DNA of 64,000 nt from Bosea sp. OAE506 (GCF_040546595.1 NZ_JBEPOB010000001.1:2543001-2607000), one strand, 5' to 3'. Shown: positions 21,044 through 29,784, numbered from the stretch's first letter. The notes: generated from the letters alone by a model not told the origin. Translations and numbers: made by a program.

Positions 21044-21801
21044 GGGACGGCCTCCGGCAAGGGTTCCGGCGCGGCGGCATGTGAATCGAGAGCCGCCAGC
21101 GCGGCGCGCGCATCGGCCGCCTCCTGCCGCTTGTCGCTCAGCAGGCGACCGTCGCGGAAGCGGATGACGCGGCGGGCATGCCGCGCGACCTCGGCGTCAT
21201 GGGTGACGAGGACGACTGTGACGCCCTCGCGGTTCAGGTCCTGGAAAAGCGCGAGAATCTCCAGCGCGGTGCGGCTGTCGAGTGCGCCGGTGGGCTCGTC
21301 GGCCAGCAGCAGGCGCGGCTCGTTGACGAGCGCGCGGGCGATGGCGACGCGCTGCTGCTGCCCGCCCGAGAGCTGCATCGGGCGGTGATGGGCGCGCTCG
21401 GCCAAGCCGACGCGACCGAGCGCGGCGAGCGCGCGCTGGCGCCGCGTCTTGCGGTCGGCCCCGGCATAGACCATCGGCAGCTCGACATTGGCGCAGGCGT
21501 CCACCCGCGGCAGCAGGTTGAACTGCTGGAAGACGAAGCCGAGCTTGCGGTTGCGCAGTTCCGCCAGGCCATCGCTGCCGAGCGTCTCGACCGCGACGCC
21601 GTCGAGCCGGTAATGCCCGCCGGTCGGCCTGTCGAGGCAGCCGATCAGGTTCATGAAGGTGGATTTGCCCGAGCCTGATGGCCCCATCACGGCGACGAGA
21701 TCACCCGCCTCGATATTGAGAGAGACGCGGTCGAGCGCGGTGACGCGGCCGGAATCGAGGTCATAGACGCGGGAAAGCTCGCGCGCTTCGATCAGCGGCA
21801 T
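21040..21801 (-). CDS. MacB-like ABC transporter ATP-binding protein
   Basis: The 253-residue ATPase has Walker A GPSGSGKST (about 40-48), the Q-loop region FVFQQFNLLPRVD, the signature LSGGQQQR, Walker B LLLADEP and the switch His in LVTHD. It belongs to the LolD/MacB class. The chosen ATG at 21801 starts with MPLIEARELSRVYD; longer in-frame versions add unrelated Arg- and Pro-rich sequence and overlap the adaptor gene's 3' end. It powers the permease encoded next. Confidence 0.92.
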   Translation of the reverse strand: MPLIEARELSRVYDLDSGRVTALDRVSLNIEAGDLVAVMGPSGSGKSTFMNLIGCLDRPTGGHYRLDGVAVETLGSDGLAELRNRKLGFVFQQFNLLPRVDACANVELPMVYAGADRKTRRQRALAALGRVGLAERAHHRPMQLSGGQQQRVAIARALVNEPRLLLADEPTGALDSRTALEILALFQDLNREGVTVVLVTHDAEVARHARRVIRFRDGRLLSDKRQEAADARAALAALDSHAAAPEPLPEAVP

Positions 21802-21832
21802 GGCCGCGCCGCTTCGATGGAGGGCGCGCCCA

Positions 21833-23527
21833 TCAGAACAGCCGCGGCGGGCCGCCGCGCATTGGCGGGCCGGCGGGGGTGGCAGGTGTCGTGGCGGTGG
21901 GGCGTGGGCCGCCGCCGACGATGACCGCCTGGCCCTCGCCGAGCTCTCCGGAGAGCACCTCGGTGTAGGCGCCGTCGGTCGGGCCGAGCATGACCGGCAC
22001 GGCGCGCGGGCGGCCGTCCTCGCCGAGCACATAGACGCGACCGGGCGAGCCCTGCTGCGGGGCGCTGCGGCCCTCCTGCATCATCGCCTCGAACTTCGCC
22101 CGGCGCTCAGGGTCGAGCACGGCAGCGACCTTGGCGATCATGTCGGTGCGCGCCTTGCGGAAGACGGCGCGGCGCTCCTCCTCGGTCAAACCGGCCATGG
22201 CCTCGCGGAAGCCGGCGCGGCGCTCCTGCATGATCGTGGCGATGGCCTGTTTCTGCTCGGGCGTCGGCTGCAGTTCGGTCTCGATCCGCTCGCGGAAGGC
22301 GGCCGCCTGGCCGGGACCGCCGCCGCGGCCGGCTTCGGGCACCGCCGCGATCGCCGCGCCGGAGGCCGGGGCTGGGCCCGCCCCGGCAGCTCCCGCCGGG
22401 CGGAAGCGCAGGGCCGCATTGGCGACGCGCAGCACGTCGCGCCGATCCTCGGTGACGACCTGAAGATTGGCGGTCATCCCCGGCAAGAGAGCCATGTCCC
22501 GGTTCTCGACTCGGATCACGCCGGTATAGGTGACGACGTTCTGGATGGTCTGCGCGCCGAGGCGCACCATCTCGACGCGCCCCTCGAAAGTGCGGTTGGG
22601 ATAGGCGTTGACGGTGAAGGTCGTCGGCTGGCCGGACTTCAGGCGGCCAACATCGGCCTCGTCGACATTGGCGTAGATGTCGATGGTGCGCAGGTCCTGC
22701 GCGATCTGGAACAGCGTCGGGGTCGAGAGCGAGGCGGCGACGGTCTGGCCGAGATCGACCTGGCGCTGCACGACCACGCCGTCGACGGGCGAGCGGATGT
22801 CGGTGCGCTCGAGGTCGATCAGGATGTCCTTCAGCTTGGCCTCGCGCTGGGCGATCAGCGCCTCGCCGGACGCGACCTGGCCCTCGGCGAGGAGAATGTC
22901 GGCATCGAGGCCGTTGAGCTCGGCTTTTGCCGAGGCGATCTGCGCTTCGCTCGAGGCCAGGGTCGCGGTCTGCATCTCGAGCTGGGTGCGGGCGGTGTCG
23001 AGGGTCTGCTGCGAGCCGGCACCACGGCTGAAGAGCTCGGTCTGGCGCGCGGAGGTGCGCTTCGCATCGGCGAGCTGCGCCGCGACGCGGTCGCGCTGGG
23101 CCTCGAGATCCTTGACGGTCGAATTGGCCTTCAGCCGTGTCGAGCGCGCGCGGTCGAGCTGGGCACGCTTGACGAGAAGGTCGGCACGGGCCTGCGCGAC
23201 GTCGGCCTGGGCGGCGTCGCGGCGCGTCCTTATCTGGTCGCTGTTGAGGCGTGCGACGACCTGGCCGGCCTTCACCTGCGAATTGTAGTCGGCGAGGATC
23301 TCGACGATCTGGCCCGAAAGCTGCGAGCCGACCAGCACGGTCGTCATCGGTGTGAGCGTGCCGGTGGCACGCACGGCGGCTGTGATCTGGCCGCGGTCGA
23401 CGGGAGCGGTGCGATAGGCGGTGTCGGCCGAGGGGCCGCCCGCCGGCCGCCAAGCCCAGTAGCCGCCGGCCGCGAGCACGGCCACGACACCCGATCCGAT
23501 CAACCACTTGCGCAAATTGGTCCCCAT
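21833..23527 (-). CDS. MacA-type periplasmic adaptor of an efflux pump, with helical insert
   Basis: The 564-residue membrane-fusion protein has an N-terminal membrane anchor (about 8-26), a lipoyl-type domain with QLSGQIVEI, a long coiled-coil hairpin (about 95-235), the returning lipoyl half RTDIRSPVDGVVV, and a beta-barrel domain (about 270-370). It is about 170-190 residues longer than E. coli MacA. Residues 377-405 are Gly/Ala/Pro-rich, and residues 408-484 form a helical module (LQPTPEQKQAIATIMQERR and ERRAVFRKAR) resembling CpxP/Spy LTxxQ repeats, before the C-terminal domain resumes at about 496. It heads the operon with the ATPase and permease. Confidence 0.88.
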   Translation of the reverse strand: MGTNLRKWLIGSGVVAVLAAGGYWAWRPAGGPSADTAYRTAPVDRGQITAAVRATGTLTPMTTVLVGSQLSGQIVEILADYNSQVKAGQVVARLNSDQIRTRRDAAQADVAQARADLLVKRAQLDRARSTRLKANSTVKDLEAQRDRVAAQLADAKRTSARQTELFSRGAGSQQTLDTARTQLEMQTATLASSEAQIASAKAELNGLDADILLAEGQVASGEALIAQREAKLKDILIDLERTDIRSPVDGVVVQRQVDLGQTVAASLSTPTLFQIAQDLRTIDIYANVDEADVGRLKSGQPTTFTVNAYPNRTFEGRVEMVRLGAQTIQNVVTYTGVIRVENRDMALLPGMTANLQVVTEDRRDVLRVANAALRFRPAGAAGAGPAPASGAAIAAVPEAGRGGGPGQAAAFRERIETELQPTPEQKQAIATIMQERRAGFREAMAGLTEEERRAVFRKARTDMIAKVAAVLDPERRAKFEAMMQEGRSAPQQGSPGRVYVLGEDGRPRAVPVMLGPTDGAYTEVLSGELGEGQAVIVGGGPRPTATTPATPAGPPMRGGPPRLF

Positions 23528-23656
23528 CGTCGCGCCGGCAGGGCCGGCGTTCCAGCCCCTGCACCATGCCAGAATGGCGTGCGAACCGCGAGTTAACTTA
23601 CCGCAATGTTGCGGAGAGGTCGGTTTCCGGTTGTTTCGGCGTCAGCACGCGTTGGA

Positions 23657-25216
23657 TTACGCGATCCGCGAGCCCTGCGTTGCGGCGATCAGATCCCGCA
23701 GCGTCGTGATCGTCGAGGCGTCGGCGACGCCATCGACCTTTTCGGGGCGCCAGTGGCGCTGGAAGGCGGCGACGATCGCTTCCAGCTTCTCGTCATAAAC
23801 ACCATCGACCGTCACGCCGTAGCCGAACATCGCGAACATCGCCTGCAGCGCTTCGACCGGCTGGCCGCCATCGCCCTTGGCGAAGAAGCGGCCGCTGCGG
23901 ATCGGGGCCGGTTCGGTCCAGAGGCCGACACCGCCTTCAGCGAAGTGTCGCCAGGGAAATTTCTCGCCAGGGTCAATCTTGCGGCCCGGGGCGATGTCGG
24001 AATGGGCGAGCACGCGCTCACGCGGGATGGCCCAGCGCTCGCAGATGTCGCGGCAGAGGTTCAGCGTCGCCGCGATCTGCTCTTGCTGGAAATCGGGCAG
24101 GCCGCCGGGATGGCCGGGATTGGCGATCTCGATGCCGATCGAGCAGGAGTTGATGTCCGTCTCGCCGGCCCAATGCGAGGCCCCGGCATGCCAGGCGCGG
24201 CGCGCTTCCGGCACGAGCTGGAGCGTGTGGCCGTTCTCGAAGACGAAGTAGTGCGAGGAGACCTGCGAGACCGGATTGCAGAGCCATTGCAGGGCTTCGC
24301 CGGCATTCGGCATGCCGGTGTAGTGCAGGATCAGCATGTCCGGCCGGCGCGGCGCGCCCTCAGCCGGGCTGCCCTCCTGTGCAGCGGTGCCGCCCTTGCG
24401 TTCGCCGTGGTTGGGCGAGGGGAAAACCTTCGTGGCGAAGCGGCTGTCGGGAGTGGCGTCGCGGCTCATGCGGGCGTGCTCGTCAGTCCTGGCCCGAAGG
24501 CCGCGCTCGCGCTCGATCCGGTCCCAGGCGGCGTTGATCGCAGCCAGGCGCCTGGTGGCGATGGCAACCGCTTCTTCGGGCAGGCCACGGGCGATCTCGC
24601 GATCGGGATGGTTCTGGGCGACAAGCTGGCGGTAATGCCGCTTGATCTCGTCGTCCGACATCTCGCGCGAGGCGCCCAGCACGAGATAGGGATCGTCGGC
24701 GCGGCGGACATGGCGGGCCTCGATGCGGGCGAAATCGGCATCGTCGATGCCGAAGATCGTCGCCACGTCGCGCAGATAGGCATGCTCGTCCTGGTGGATC
24801 GCACCATCGGCTGCGGCAATCAGGAAGAGCCCGTCGAGCACGTCCTCGAGCAGGGCCGGCTCGTCGCGGAAACTCTCGGCGATCTGCCCGGCATAGGCCT
24901 CAAAACCGGCGCTGGTCTGCTTGGCGAGATCGAACAGCATCTCGATGCGCGCCTGCTGCTCGGGGGGGACGGTGACGATCCGCTGGAAGGCGGCGACCTC
25001 GTCGCGCGTCACCACGCCATCCGAGCGGGCCATCTTGGCGGCCAGCGCGACGAGGCCGGTGGTGAAGACGAGTTCGCGGGGCGCTGCACCGAAGGGTGCG
25101 CCCTCGCGGTCGACCAGCATATGCCCTGCGAGCGCCCCGAGCAGCGCACCGAGCGGGCCGCCGAGCACGAGGCCGAGGCCGCCGCCGCCGAGCGCCCCCC
25201 AGAAAGACGAAACCAT
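23657..25216 (-). CDS. DjlA-like TerB/DnaJ protein read through into N-acetylmuramoyl-L-alanine amidase (possible frameshift fusion)
   Basis: Residues 1-35 are a glycine-rich hydrophobic segment, 45-165 a TerB-like domain, and 175-240 a J domain with HPD at 203-205, together the DjlA layout. From Met250 (start 24469) the protein is an AmpD-like amidase with ILHYTGM, a GIEIANPGHP core and AHSDIAPGRK, ending in a peptidoglycan-binding domain (about 455-515). The two are usually adjacent genes in relatives. One extra G in the CGGGCC run at the junction would end DjlA at 24483 with a TGA, leaving a 13-base gap before the amidase ATG. Either a genuine fusion or a one-base deletion is possible; the latter fits other indels here. 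The start at 25216 avoids an atypical upstream extension. Confidence 0.8.
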   Translation of the reverse strand: MVSSFWGALGGGGLGLVLGGPLGALLGALAGHMLVDREGAPFGAAPRELVFTTGLVALAAKMARSDGVVTRDEVAAFQRIVTVPPEQQARIEMLFDLAKQTSAGFEAYAGQIAESFRDEPALLEDVLDGLFLIAAADGAIHQDEHAYLRDVATIFGIDDADFARIEARHVRRADDPYLVLGASREMSDDEIKRHYRQLVAQNHPDREIARGLPEEAVAIATRRLAAINAAWDRIERERGLRARTDEHARMSRDATPDSRFATKVFPSPNHGERKGGTAAQEGSPAEGAPRRPDMLILHYTGMPNAGEALQWLCNPVSQVSSHYFVFENGHTLQLVPEARRAWHAGASHWAGETDINSCSIGIEIANPGHPGGLPDFQQEQIAATLNLCRDICERWAIPRERVLAHSDIAPGRKIDPGEKFPWRHFAEGGVGLWTEPAPIRSGRFFAKGDGGQPVEALQAMFAMFGYGVTVDGVYDEKLEAIVAAFQRHWRPEKVDGVADASTITTLRDLIAATQGSRIA

Positions 25217-25568
25217 GGTGCAGGCGACTCCGGCGCAGTGGTGACGGCGCGACCATAACCAGAACGCGACTGCGCCGACAGCCCCGGCATGAGCCCGACT
25301 CGCCGCATTATCCGGTCGCAAACCGTAATTATGGCGAAAATCGGGCAGAAAGTGCCGGGCCCGCGCCAATACACAGCCGGCTCGCGACCCCGAAGTGTCG
25401 AGGTGGGGCTTTTACATGATCAATACTTGTCAGTAAGACTCCGTAAATCGGCTCCGGAAGGGGGTAAATCGAGCGTTTTTGCGAATCGTGGAACAGATTC
25501 TCGTCACATTTACTGATCACTGGACTGCGCCTTCCAGCCAATAGGCGGCAGCAAAGGTTCAGTCGATC
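25217..25568. other. Intergenic region upstream of the lytic transglycosylase gene
   Basis: No gene is apparent in these 352 bases. The right half is AT-richer than its surroundings. It has a direct repeat GTAAATCG at 25443-25450 and 25464-25471, exactly 21 bases apart, and GANTC sites shortly after it. It likely contains promoters for both divergent genes, but I see no clear consensus pair. Confidence 0.4.
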
Positions 25569-26189
25569 ATGCGGTATACCTCCAGCGGCGCTCTAGCCGT
25601 CGTCGCGATTTGCCTCGCATCGCTTCAGCCGGCCCAGGCCCAGGTCAATGACGAGACGGACGCCCGTGCGTTCATCGTCCGGGAAGCCGAGATCCAGCGG
25701 GAGAAGGCGGCGGAAGCGACGGGCGAAGCCAAGCCGGAGACGGACACCGCGCGTTCGGAGAGCGCCGACGAAAAGAAGGCCAAGCCGGTGCGCGCTGCGC
25801 TGGCCGCGCCGGCCGGGTCCGAGGGGCTGAAGGCGCTGGTCGCGCGCCATGCCGCCGCCAATGGCGTGCCGTTCTCGCTGGCGGATGCGATCGTGCGGGT
25901 CGAGAGCCGCTACAATCCGCGTGTCGCCCATGCCGGCAATTATGGCCTGATGCAGATCCGTCATCAGACGGCGCGGGGCATGGGCTATTCCGGCGGTGCC
26001 GGTGGCCTGCTCGATGCCGAGACAAATGCCCGCTACGCGATGAAATATCTCGCGCTGGCCTACCGCGCGGCCGGCGGCGACACCTGCCGCACCATCATGA
26101 AATATCAGAGCGGCCACATGGCCACGCGCATGAGCGGCGCCAACCGCACTTACTGCGCCAAGGTGCGGACGATCACCGCCAGCAACTGA
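25569..26189 (+). CDS. Lytic transglycosylase (SLT domain), secreted
   Basis: The 206-residue protein has a signal peptide (about 1-25, ending AQA), a Lys/Glu-rich linker (about 35-75), and a goose-type lysozyme/SLT domain. In that domain AIVRVESRYNP holds the catalytic Glu, NYGLMQIRHQTARGMGY the substrate-binding motif, and NARYAMKYLALAYR the helical core. It cleaves peptidoglycan glycan strands with anhydro-muropeptide formation. A cysteine pair in the C-terminal part (GGDTCRTI and YCAKV) may form a disulfide. Confidence 0.9.
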   Translation: MRYTSSGALAVVAICLASLQPAQAQVNDETDARAFIVREAEIQREKAAEATGEAKPETDTARSESADEKKAKPVRAALAAPAGSEGLKALVARHAAANGVPFSLADAIVRVESRYNPRVAHAGNYGLMQIRHQTARGMGYSGGAGGLLDAETNARYAMKYLALAYRAAGGDTCRTIMKYQSGHMATRMSGANRTYCAKVRTITASN

Positions 26190-26218
26190 CGCGTGCCGCG
26201 CCTTCGCGCCGCATCGCC

Positions 26219-26247
26219 TTGACGCAGGCCCTGGGAGCGCGCACTAG
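26219..26247 (+). promoter_or_regulatory. rnpB: Candidate rnpB promoter
   Basis: TTGACG (26219-26224) and CACTAG (26242-26247) are separated by 17 bases, and the predicted RNA 5' end lies about eight bases downstream. The -35 box is strong; the -10 match is weak, as is common in alphaproteobacteria. Confidence 0.5.
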
Positions 26248-26254
26248 CCCTCCC

Positions 26255-26643
26255 GCCAGTCGGCCGGACGGCCGCTCTTGTTCGCAAGGGAGGAAAGTCC
26301 GGGCTCCACGGAAAAACGGTGCCGGATAACGTCCGGCGGGGGCGACCCCAGGGAAAGCGCCACAGAGATCGAACCGCCTCGCGCTTCGGCGCGCGGTAAG
26401 GGTGAAAAGGTGCGGTAAGAGCGCACCGCGGACCCGGCAACGGGGACGGCATGGCAAGCCCCACCGGGAGCAAAACCGAATAGGGACGATGCTTCTCGCG
26501 CAAGCGGGAAGGGGCCTTTTCCGGGCCTTGTCGTCCGGGTTGGTTGCTCGAGGCGCGCAGCAATGCGCGTCCCAGAGGAATGGCCGTCACGCCGGGGGAG
26601 CGATCTCCCGGCCATCCAAAACCCGGCTTACAGGCCGACTGGC
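26255..26643 (+). ncRNA. rnpB: RNase P RNA, class A
   Basis: This is the catalytic RNA of RNase P, which trims tRNA 5' leaders. The ends form a perfect 11-base P1 helix: GCCAGTCGGCC (26255-26265) with GGCCGACTGGC (26633-26643). Conserved elements include GAGGAAAGTCCGGGCTCC near the 5' end, the ACAGAG and CGGCAAC-type core elements, the GGTAAGGGTGAAAAGG segment, and the 3' motif CCCGGCTTACAGGCC. Short open frames inside it are not genes. The 180 bases after it before ohr show nothing clear. Confidence 0.95.
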
Positions 26644-26823
26644 ACCTCAACCGCCGGATATTCTACTCCGGCAGGCATCTGACGCGGCTTTCTGCGCTTC
26701 CGGTGCTCACGGACCGACGTCCGCTCCGCTCCGGTTCTCGAAAGCCACGCCAGCTGCCTCACCGGAGCGAATCTTCGACCGGTCTCGGGCATCCCAAGGC
26801 CTTGAAAACAGGCCCCGTCGGCG

Positions 26824-27246
26824 TCACGCCACCTTGAGGTCGACCTCGATGTTGCCCTTGGTCGCGTGCGAGTAGGGGCACACGACATGGGCCTTCTGGA
26901 CGAGGTCCTCGACCACGGCCTTGTCGACGCCCGGCACCGAGACGGTGAGCGTCACGGCCAGGCCGAAGCCGGCGCCGTCATCGCGCGGGCCGATGCCGAC
27001 ATCGGCGCTGACCTTCGCATCGTCGGGAATTTTCACCTTCTCCTTGCCGGCAACGAATTTTAGCGCGCCGAGGAAGCAGGCCGAATAGCCCATCGAGAAA
27101 AGCTGCTCGGGATTGGTGCCCTCGCCGCCGCCGCCGCCGAGCTCCTTCGGGGTGTTGAGGACGACGGTGACGTTGCCGCTGTCGGTCGCGGCCTTGCCTT
27201 CGCGGCCGCCGGTGGCGGAACCGTGAGCGGTGTAAAGAACCTTCAT
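26824..27246 (-). CDS. ohr: Organic hydroperoxide resistance protein
   Basis: The 140-residue Ohr reduces organic peroxides with a pair of cysteines. Both are present: GYSACFLGAL (about Cys60) and HVVCPYSHAT (about Cys125). The KVLYTAHGSATGGREG start and the NPEQLFSMGY motif are typical. A strong AAGGAGT site precedes the ATG at 27246; the longer in-frame version has no support. It is divergent from ohrR, sharing a palindromic operator. Confidence 0.95.
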   Translation of the reverse strand: MKVLYTAHGSATGGREGKAATDSGNVTVVLNTPKELGGGGGEGTNPEQLFSMGYSACFLGALKFVAGKEKVKIPDDAKVSADVGIGPRDDGAGFGLAVTLTVSVPGVDKAVVEDLVQKAHVVCPYSHATKGNIEVDLKVA

Positions 27247-27327
27247 GGCGAACTCCTTCGTTGGTAGGCCGCCGGGGCCATCCCCGTCCACGACCGGATG
27301 ATCTTGCGGGGTCGATTTATATCGTGC

Positions 27328-27340
27328 ACAATTGAATTGT
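27328..27340. promoter_or_regulatory. OhrR operator
   Basis: ACAATT-G-AATTGT is a perfect 13-base palindrome in the divergent ohr/ohrR gap. It matches the known OhrR recognition pattern TACAATT-AATTGTA at all core positions. It lies 82 bases before the ohr start and 111 bases before the ohrR start, consistent with control of both. Confidence 0.8.
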
Positions 27341-27450
27341 CAACGATTGAACCGGATCAGCTCACGCCGAGTTGTTTGAGCTGGCGGATGCTGGTTCTTC
27401 GCTGCGGCACGAGCCCGGATCGGGCGCGAGGGGCGGATAGGGAAGCGATC

Positions 27451-27912
27451 ATGTCGAAAAAGGTTCCCGGTCGGGCCACTCCGAGGCTGGAAGAGCAGCT
27501 CTGCTTCGCCGTCTACCGGACGGGCCAGGCCTTCACGCGGATGTATCGCTCGGTGCTGGCGGAAACCGGGCTCACCTATCCGCAATATCTGGTCATGCTG
27601 GTGCTGTGGGAAGGTGACGGGCTCACCGTGAAGGCGCTGGGCGAGCGGCTGTCGCTCGATTCCGGAACGCTGACGCCGCTGCTCAAGCGGCTGGAGGCGG
27701 CCGGGCTGATCCGGCGCGAGCGCGACCGCAGCGACGAGCGCCAGGTGTTGCTCTATCTCACGGAGGCGGGGGAGGGGTTGCGCGAGAAGGGGGCCTGCGT
27801 GCCCGAGGCCATGGGCCAGGCGATCGGCGCGGCCCTTCCGCCGGATGGGCGGCTGCTTATGGATCTCGCCGTGCTGCGTGCAACCCTGCTCGCCGCGAGC
27901 GACCCGGACTGA
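27451..27912 (+). CDS. ohrR: MarR-family organic peroxide sensor
   Basis: The 153-residue repressor has the MarR winged-helix core ([19 protein letters not shown] and [15 protein letters not shown]). The peroxide-sensing Cys18 lies in EEQLCFAVY, the conserved OhrR context, and Cys116 near the C terminus suggests a two-cysteine mechanism like that of Xanthomonas OhrR. Peroxide oxidation of Cys18 should release it from the palindrome at 27328. The ATG at 27451 is chosen because it gives the usual OhrR length. Confidence 0.92.
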   Translation: MSKKVPGRATPRLEEQLCFAVYRTGQAFTRMYRSVLAETGLTYPQYLVMLVLWEGDGLTVKALGERLSLDSGTLTPLLKRLEAAGLIRRERDRSDERQVLLYLTEAGEGLREKGACVPEAMGQAIGAALPPDGRLLMDLAVLRATLLAASDPD

Positions 27913-28011
27913 TCCCAGGATAATTTTTGGGGGTGTTTTCAGGGACTGCAGCGGCCGCGCCAGCCGTCGCAGGCACGGAATCGCGCGTGGTTACGGATAC
28001 TTAACCTTAAC

Positions 28012-28033
28012 GGGCTGTGATGACGAACAGCCC
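28012..28033. repeat. Inverted repeat upstream of mraZ
   Basis: GGGCTGT (28012-28018) and ACAGCCC (28027-28033) are a perfect 7-base inverted repeat around an 8-base spacer, lying 32 bases before the -35 box of the likely mraZ promoter. The right arm overlaps a first CCCA repeat at 28031. It could be a regulator site or a small hairpin. Confidence 0.4.
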
Positions 28034-28064
28034 ATGCAGCGGCGTCTGCGCGGGCGCGATTCCG

Positions 28065-28104
28065 TTGACGCCCATGCAGGCCCATGCTATCCCAAATCAT
28101 CCCG
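28065..28104. promoter_or_regulatory. mra promoter with MraZ-box array
   Basis: The -35 box TTGACG (28065-28070) and -10 box TATCCC (28088-28093) are 17 bases apart. Overlapping them are four CCCA/CCCG units at 28071, 28081, 28091 and 28101, exactly 10 bases apart, plus one in phase at 28031. On the other strand these read TGGG direct repeats spaced as in known MraZ boxes. MraZ is known to bind such repeats and repress its own operon; the overlap with the promoter spacer and -10 box fits this. Confidence 0.7.
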
Positions 28105-28252
28105 TCGAAGCCGGCAGGCAGCCAACAGATCAGGGTCCGTGTGCCGCGCGGAAACTGGTCAATCGCGGCGCCTTGCCTGCTTCGACGGGAGGCTACCGCC
28201 CCGCAGCTTTCGCGGGCGAGCGGCCAGCCGGGGAGCAGGCCGGGAGGCGGCG

Positions 28253-28726
28253 TTGACGGACCGCTTCGTCTCGAATTTCACCAACCGGCTGGATGCCAAG
28301 GGCCGCGTCTCGATCCCGTCGAGCTTCCGCGCCGTGCTGGCCAAGGACGGCTACGAGGGGCTCTACGTCCATCCGGCGCTCGATCTGGCGGCCTTCGATG
28401 CCGGTGGTCACGCCTTGCGCAAGACGATCGACGACATTCTGGCGCGCTTCTCGCCCTTCTCGGAGGAGTGGGAATCGCTGTCGACGGCGCTCAACGGCAC
28501 CTCGGAGGTGCTGAGGGTCGATCCGGAGGGGCGCATCATGCTGAGCGAGGCGCTGCGCGCCCATACCGGGATCACCGACATCGTGACCTTCGTCGGGCAT
28601 GGCCACAAATTCCAGATCTGGGAACCGGCGCGGTTCCAGGCGCATCTCGATGCGGCGAAGGCGAAGCTGCGCGACGTCAAGCGCGCGCTGAGCGTGCCGC
28701 CGCCAGCCAGCGGATCGGCGGGTTAA
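28253..28726 (+). CDS. mraZ: Transcriptional regulator MraZ
   Basis: The 157-residue protein has two SpoVT/AbrB-like swapped-hairpin domains. The first starts with [23 protein letters not shown] and the second contains [16 protein letters not shown]. MraZ represses the division and cell-wall cluster it heads. The start is TTG at 28253, preceded by GGGAGG; no ATG lies in frame nearby, and this is where family members begin. Its stop overlaps the rsmH start by one base (TAATG). Confidence 0.93.
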   Translation: MTDRFVSNFTNRLDAKGRVSIPSSFRAVLAKDGYEGLYVHPALDLAAFDAGGHALRKTIDDILARFSPFSEEWESLSTALNGTSEVLRVDPEGRIMLSEALRAHTGITDIVTFVGHGHKFQIWEPARFQAHLDAAKAKLRDVKRALSVPPPASGSAG

Positions 28727-29784
28727 TGTCGGGCCGCATCAAGAGCCGAGCGGGCCAGTCCGCCGCCGAGGTGGACGGGGCCGCGCCCCATATCCCCGTG
28801 CTGCTCGCCGAGGTTTTGAGCGCGCTCGCGCCGAAGCCGGGCGGGCGCTATCTCGACGGCACCTTCGGGGCCGGCGGCTATGCCCGCGCGATCCTCGAGG
28901 CTGCGCCCGATGCGAGCCTGCTGGCACTCGACCGCGACCCGACCGCCATCACCGGCGGCGCAGGGCTGGTGTCCGAGATGGCCGGGCGGCTGACGCTGGC
29001 GCAGGCCCGCTTCAGCGAACTCGCCGAGGAGGCGCAGCGCTTCGACCGCGTGCCGCTCGACGGCATCGTGCTCGATATCGGCGTTTCCTCCATGCAGATC
29101 GACCAGGCGGAGCGGGGCTTCTCGTTCCGCTTCGACGGGCCGCTCGACATGCGCATGGGCCGCGACGGCCGCAGCGCCGCCGACCTCGTCAACGAGGCGG
29201 AGGAGGGCGTTCTCGCCGACATCTTCTATCACTACGGCGAGGAGCGTCGGTCCCGCGCCGTCGCCCGCGCGATCATCGAGGCGCGGCGCAAAGCGCCCAT
29301 CGAGACGACGAAACAGCTCGCCGACCTCGTCGCCAGCATCGTCTGGGCGGAGCCGGGCGGGCCACATGCCGCGACGCGGGTGTTCCAGGCGCTGCGCATC
29401 GCAGTCAATGACGAACTCGGCGAGCTCGTGCGTGCGCTGCATGCGGCGGAAGAGGTTCTGGCGCCGGAAGGACGGCTGGTCGTCGTCACCTTCCACTCGC
29501 TGGAAGATCGCATCGTCAAGCAGTTCCTGGCCGAGCGCTCCGGGCGCGCCCCGGCAGGCTCCCGCCACGCGCCGGTGGTGATGGCGGCGCAGCCGACCTT
29601 CACCCTCGTCAGCCGCGGGCCGGTCGCGCCGTCGGAGGCCGAGATGCGGCTCAATCCGCGCGCCCGCTCGGCCAAGCTGCGTGCCGCCGCCCGCAACGAG
29701 GCGCCGCCGCGCCCGGCCGATCCCGATCTCGTCGCGCTCGCCGGCCTGCCCGAGCCGCAGCCCCGCCGGAGGCCCCGCGCATGA
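28726..29784 (+). CDS. rsmH: 16S rRNA (cytosine(1402)-N(4))-methyltransferase
   Basis: RsmH (MraW) methylates C1402 of 16S rRNA using SAM. The 352-residue product has [10 protein letters not shown] near the N terminus, the SAM motif [16 protein letters not shown], the [20 protein letters not shown] block and the C-terminal [15 protein letters not shown]. Lengths and order are usual. It overlaps both mraZ and ftsL, so the first genes of the cluster are translationally coupled. Confidence 0.95.
   Translation: MSGRIKSRAGQSAAEVDGAAPHIPVLLAEVLSALAPKPGGRYLDGTFGAGGYARAILEAAPDASLLALDRDPTAITGGAGLVSEMAGRLTLAQARFSELAEEAQRFDRVPLDGIVLDIGVSSMQIDQAERGFSFRFDGPLDMRMGRDGRSAADLVNEAEEGVLADIFYHYGEERRSRAVARAIIEARRKAPIETTKQLADLVASIVWAEPGGPHAATRVFQALRIAVNDELGELVRALHAAEEVLAPEGRLVVVTFHSLEDRIVKQFLAERSGRAPAGSRHAPVVMAAQPTFTLVSRGPVAPSEAEMRLNPRARSAKLRAAARNEAPPRPADPDLVALAGLPEPQPRRRPRA

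Noticed and set aside
26402..26875. Open frames within and after the RNase P RNA
   Set aside because: They overlap the conserved RNA structure and show no protein family; the RNA helix and core elements explain the conservation.
28017..28256. Small plus-strand frame before mraZ
   Set aside because: It covers the promoter, MraZ boxes and leader; composition does not look coding and it has no recognisable ribosome site.
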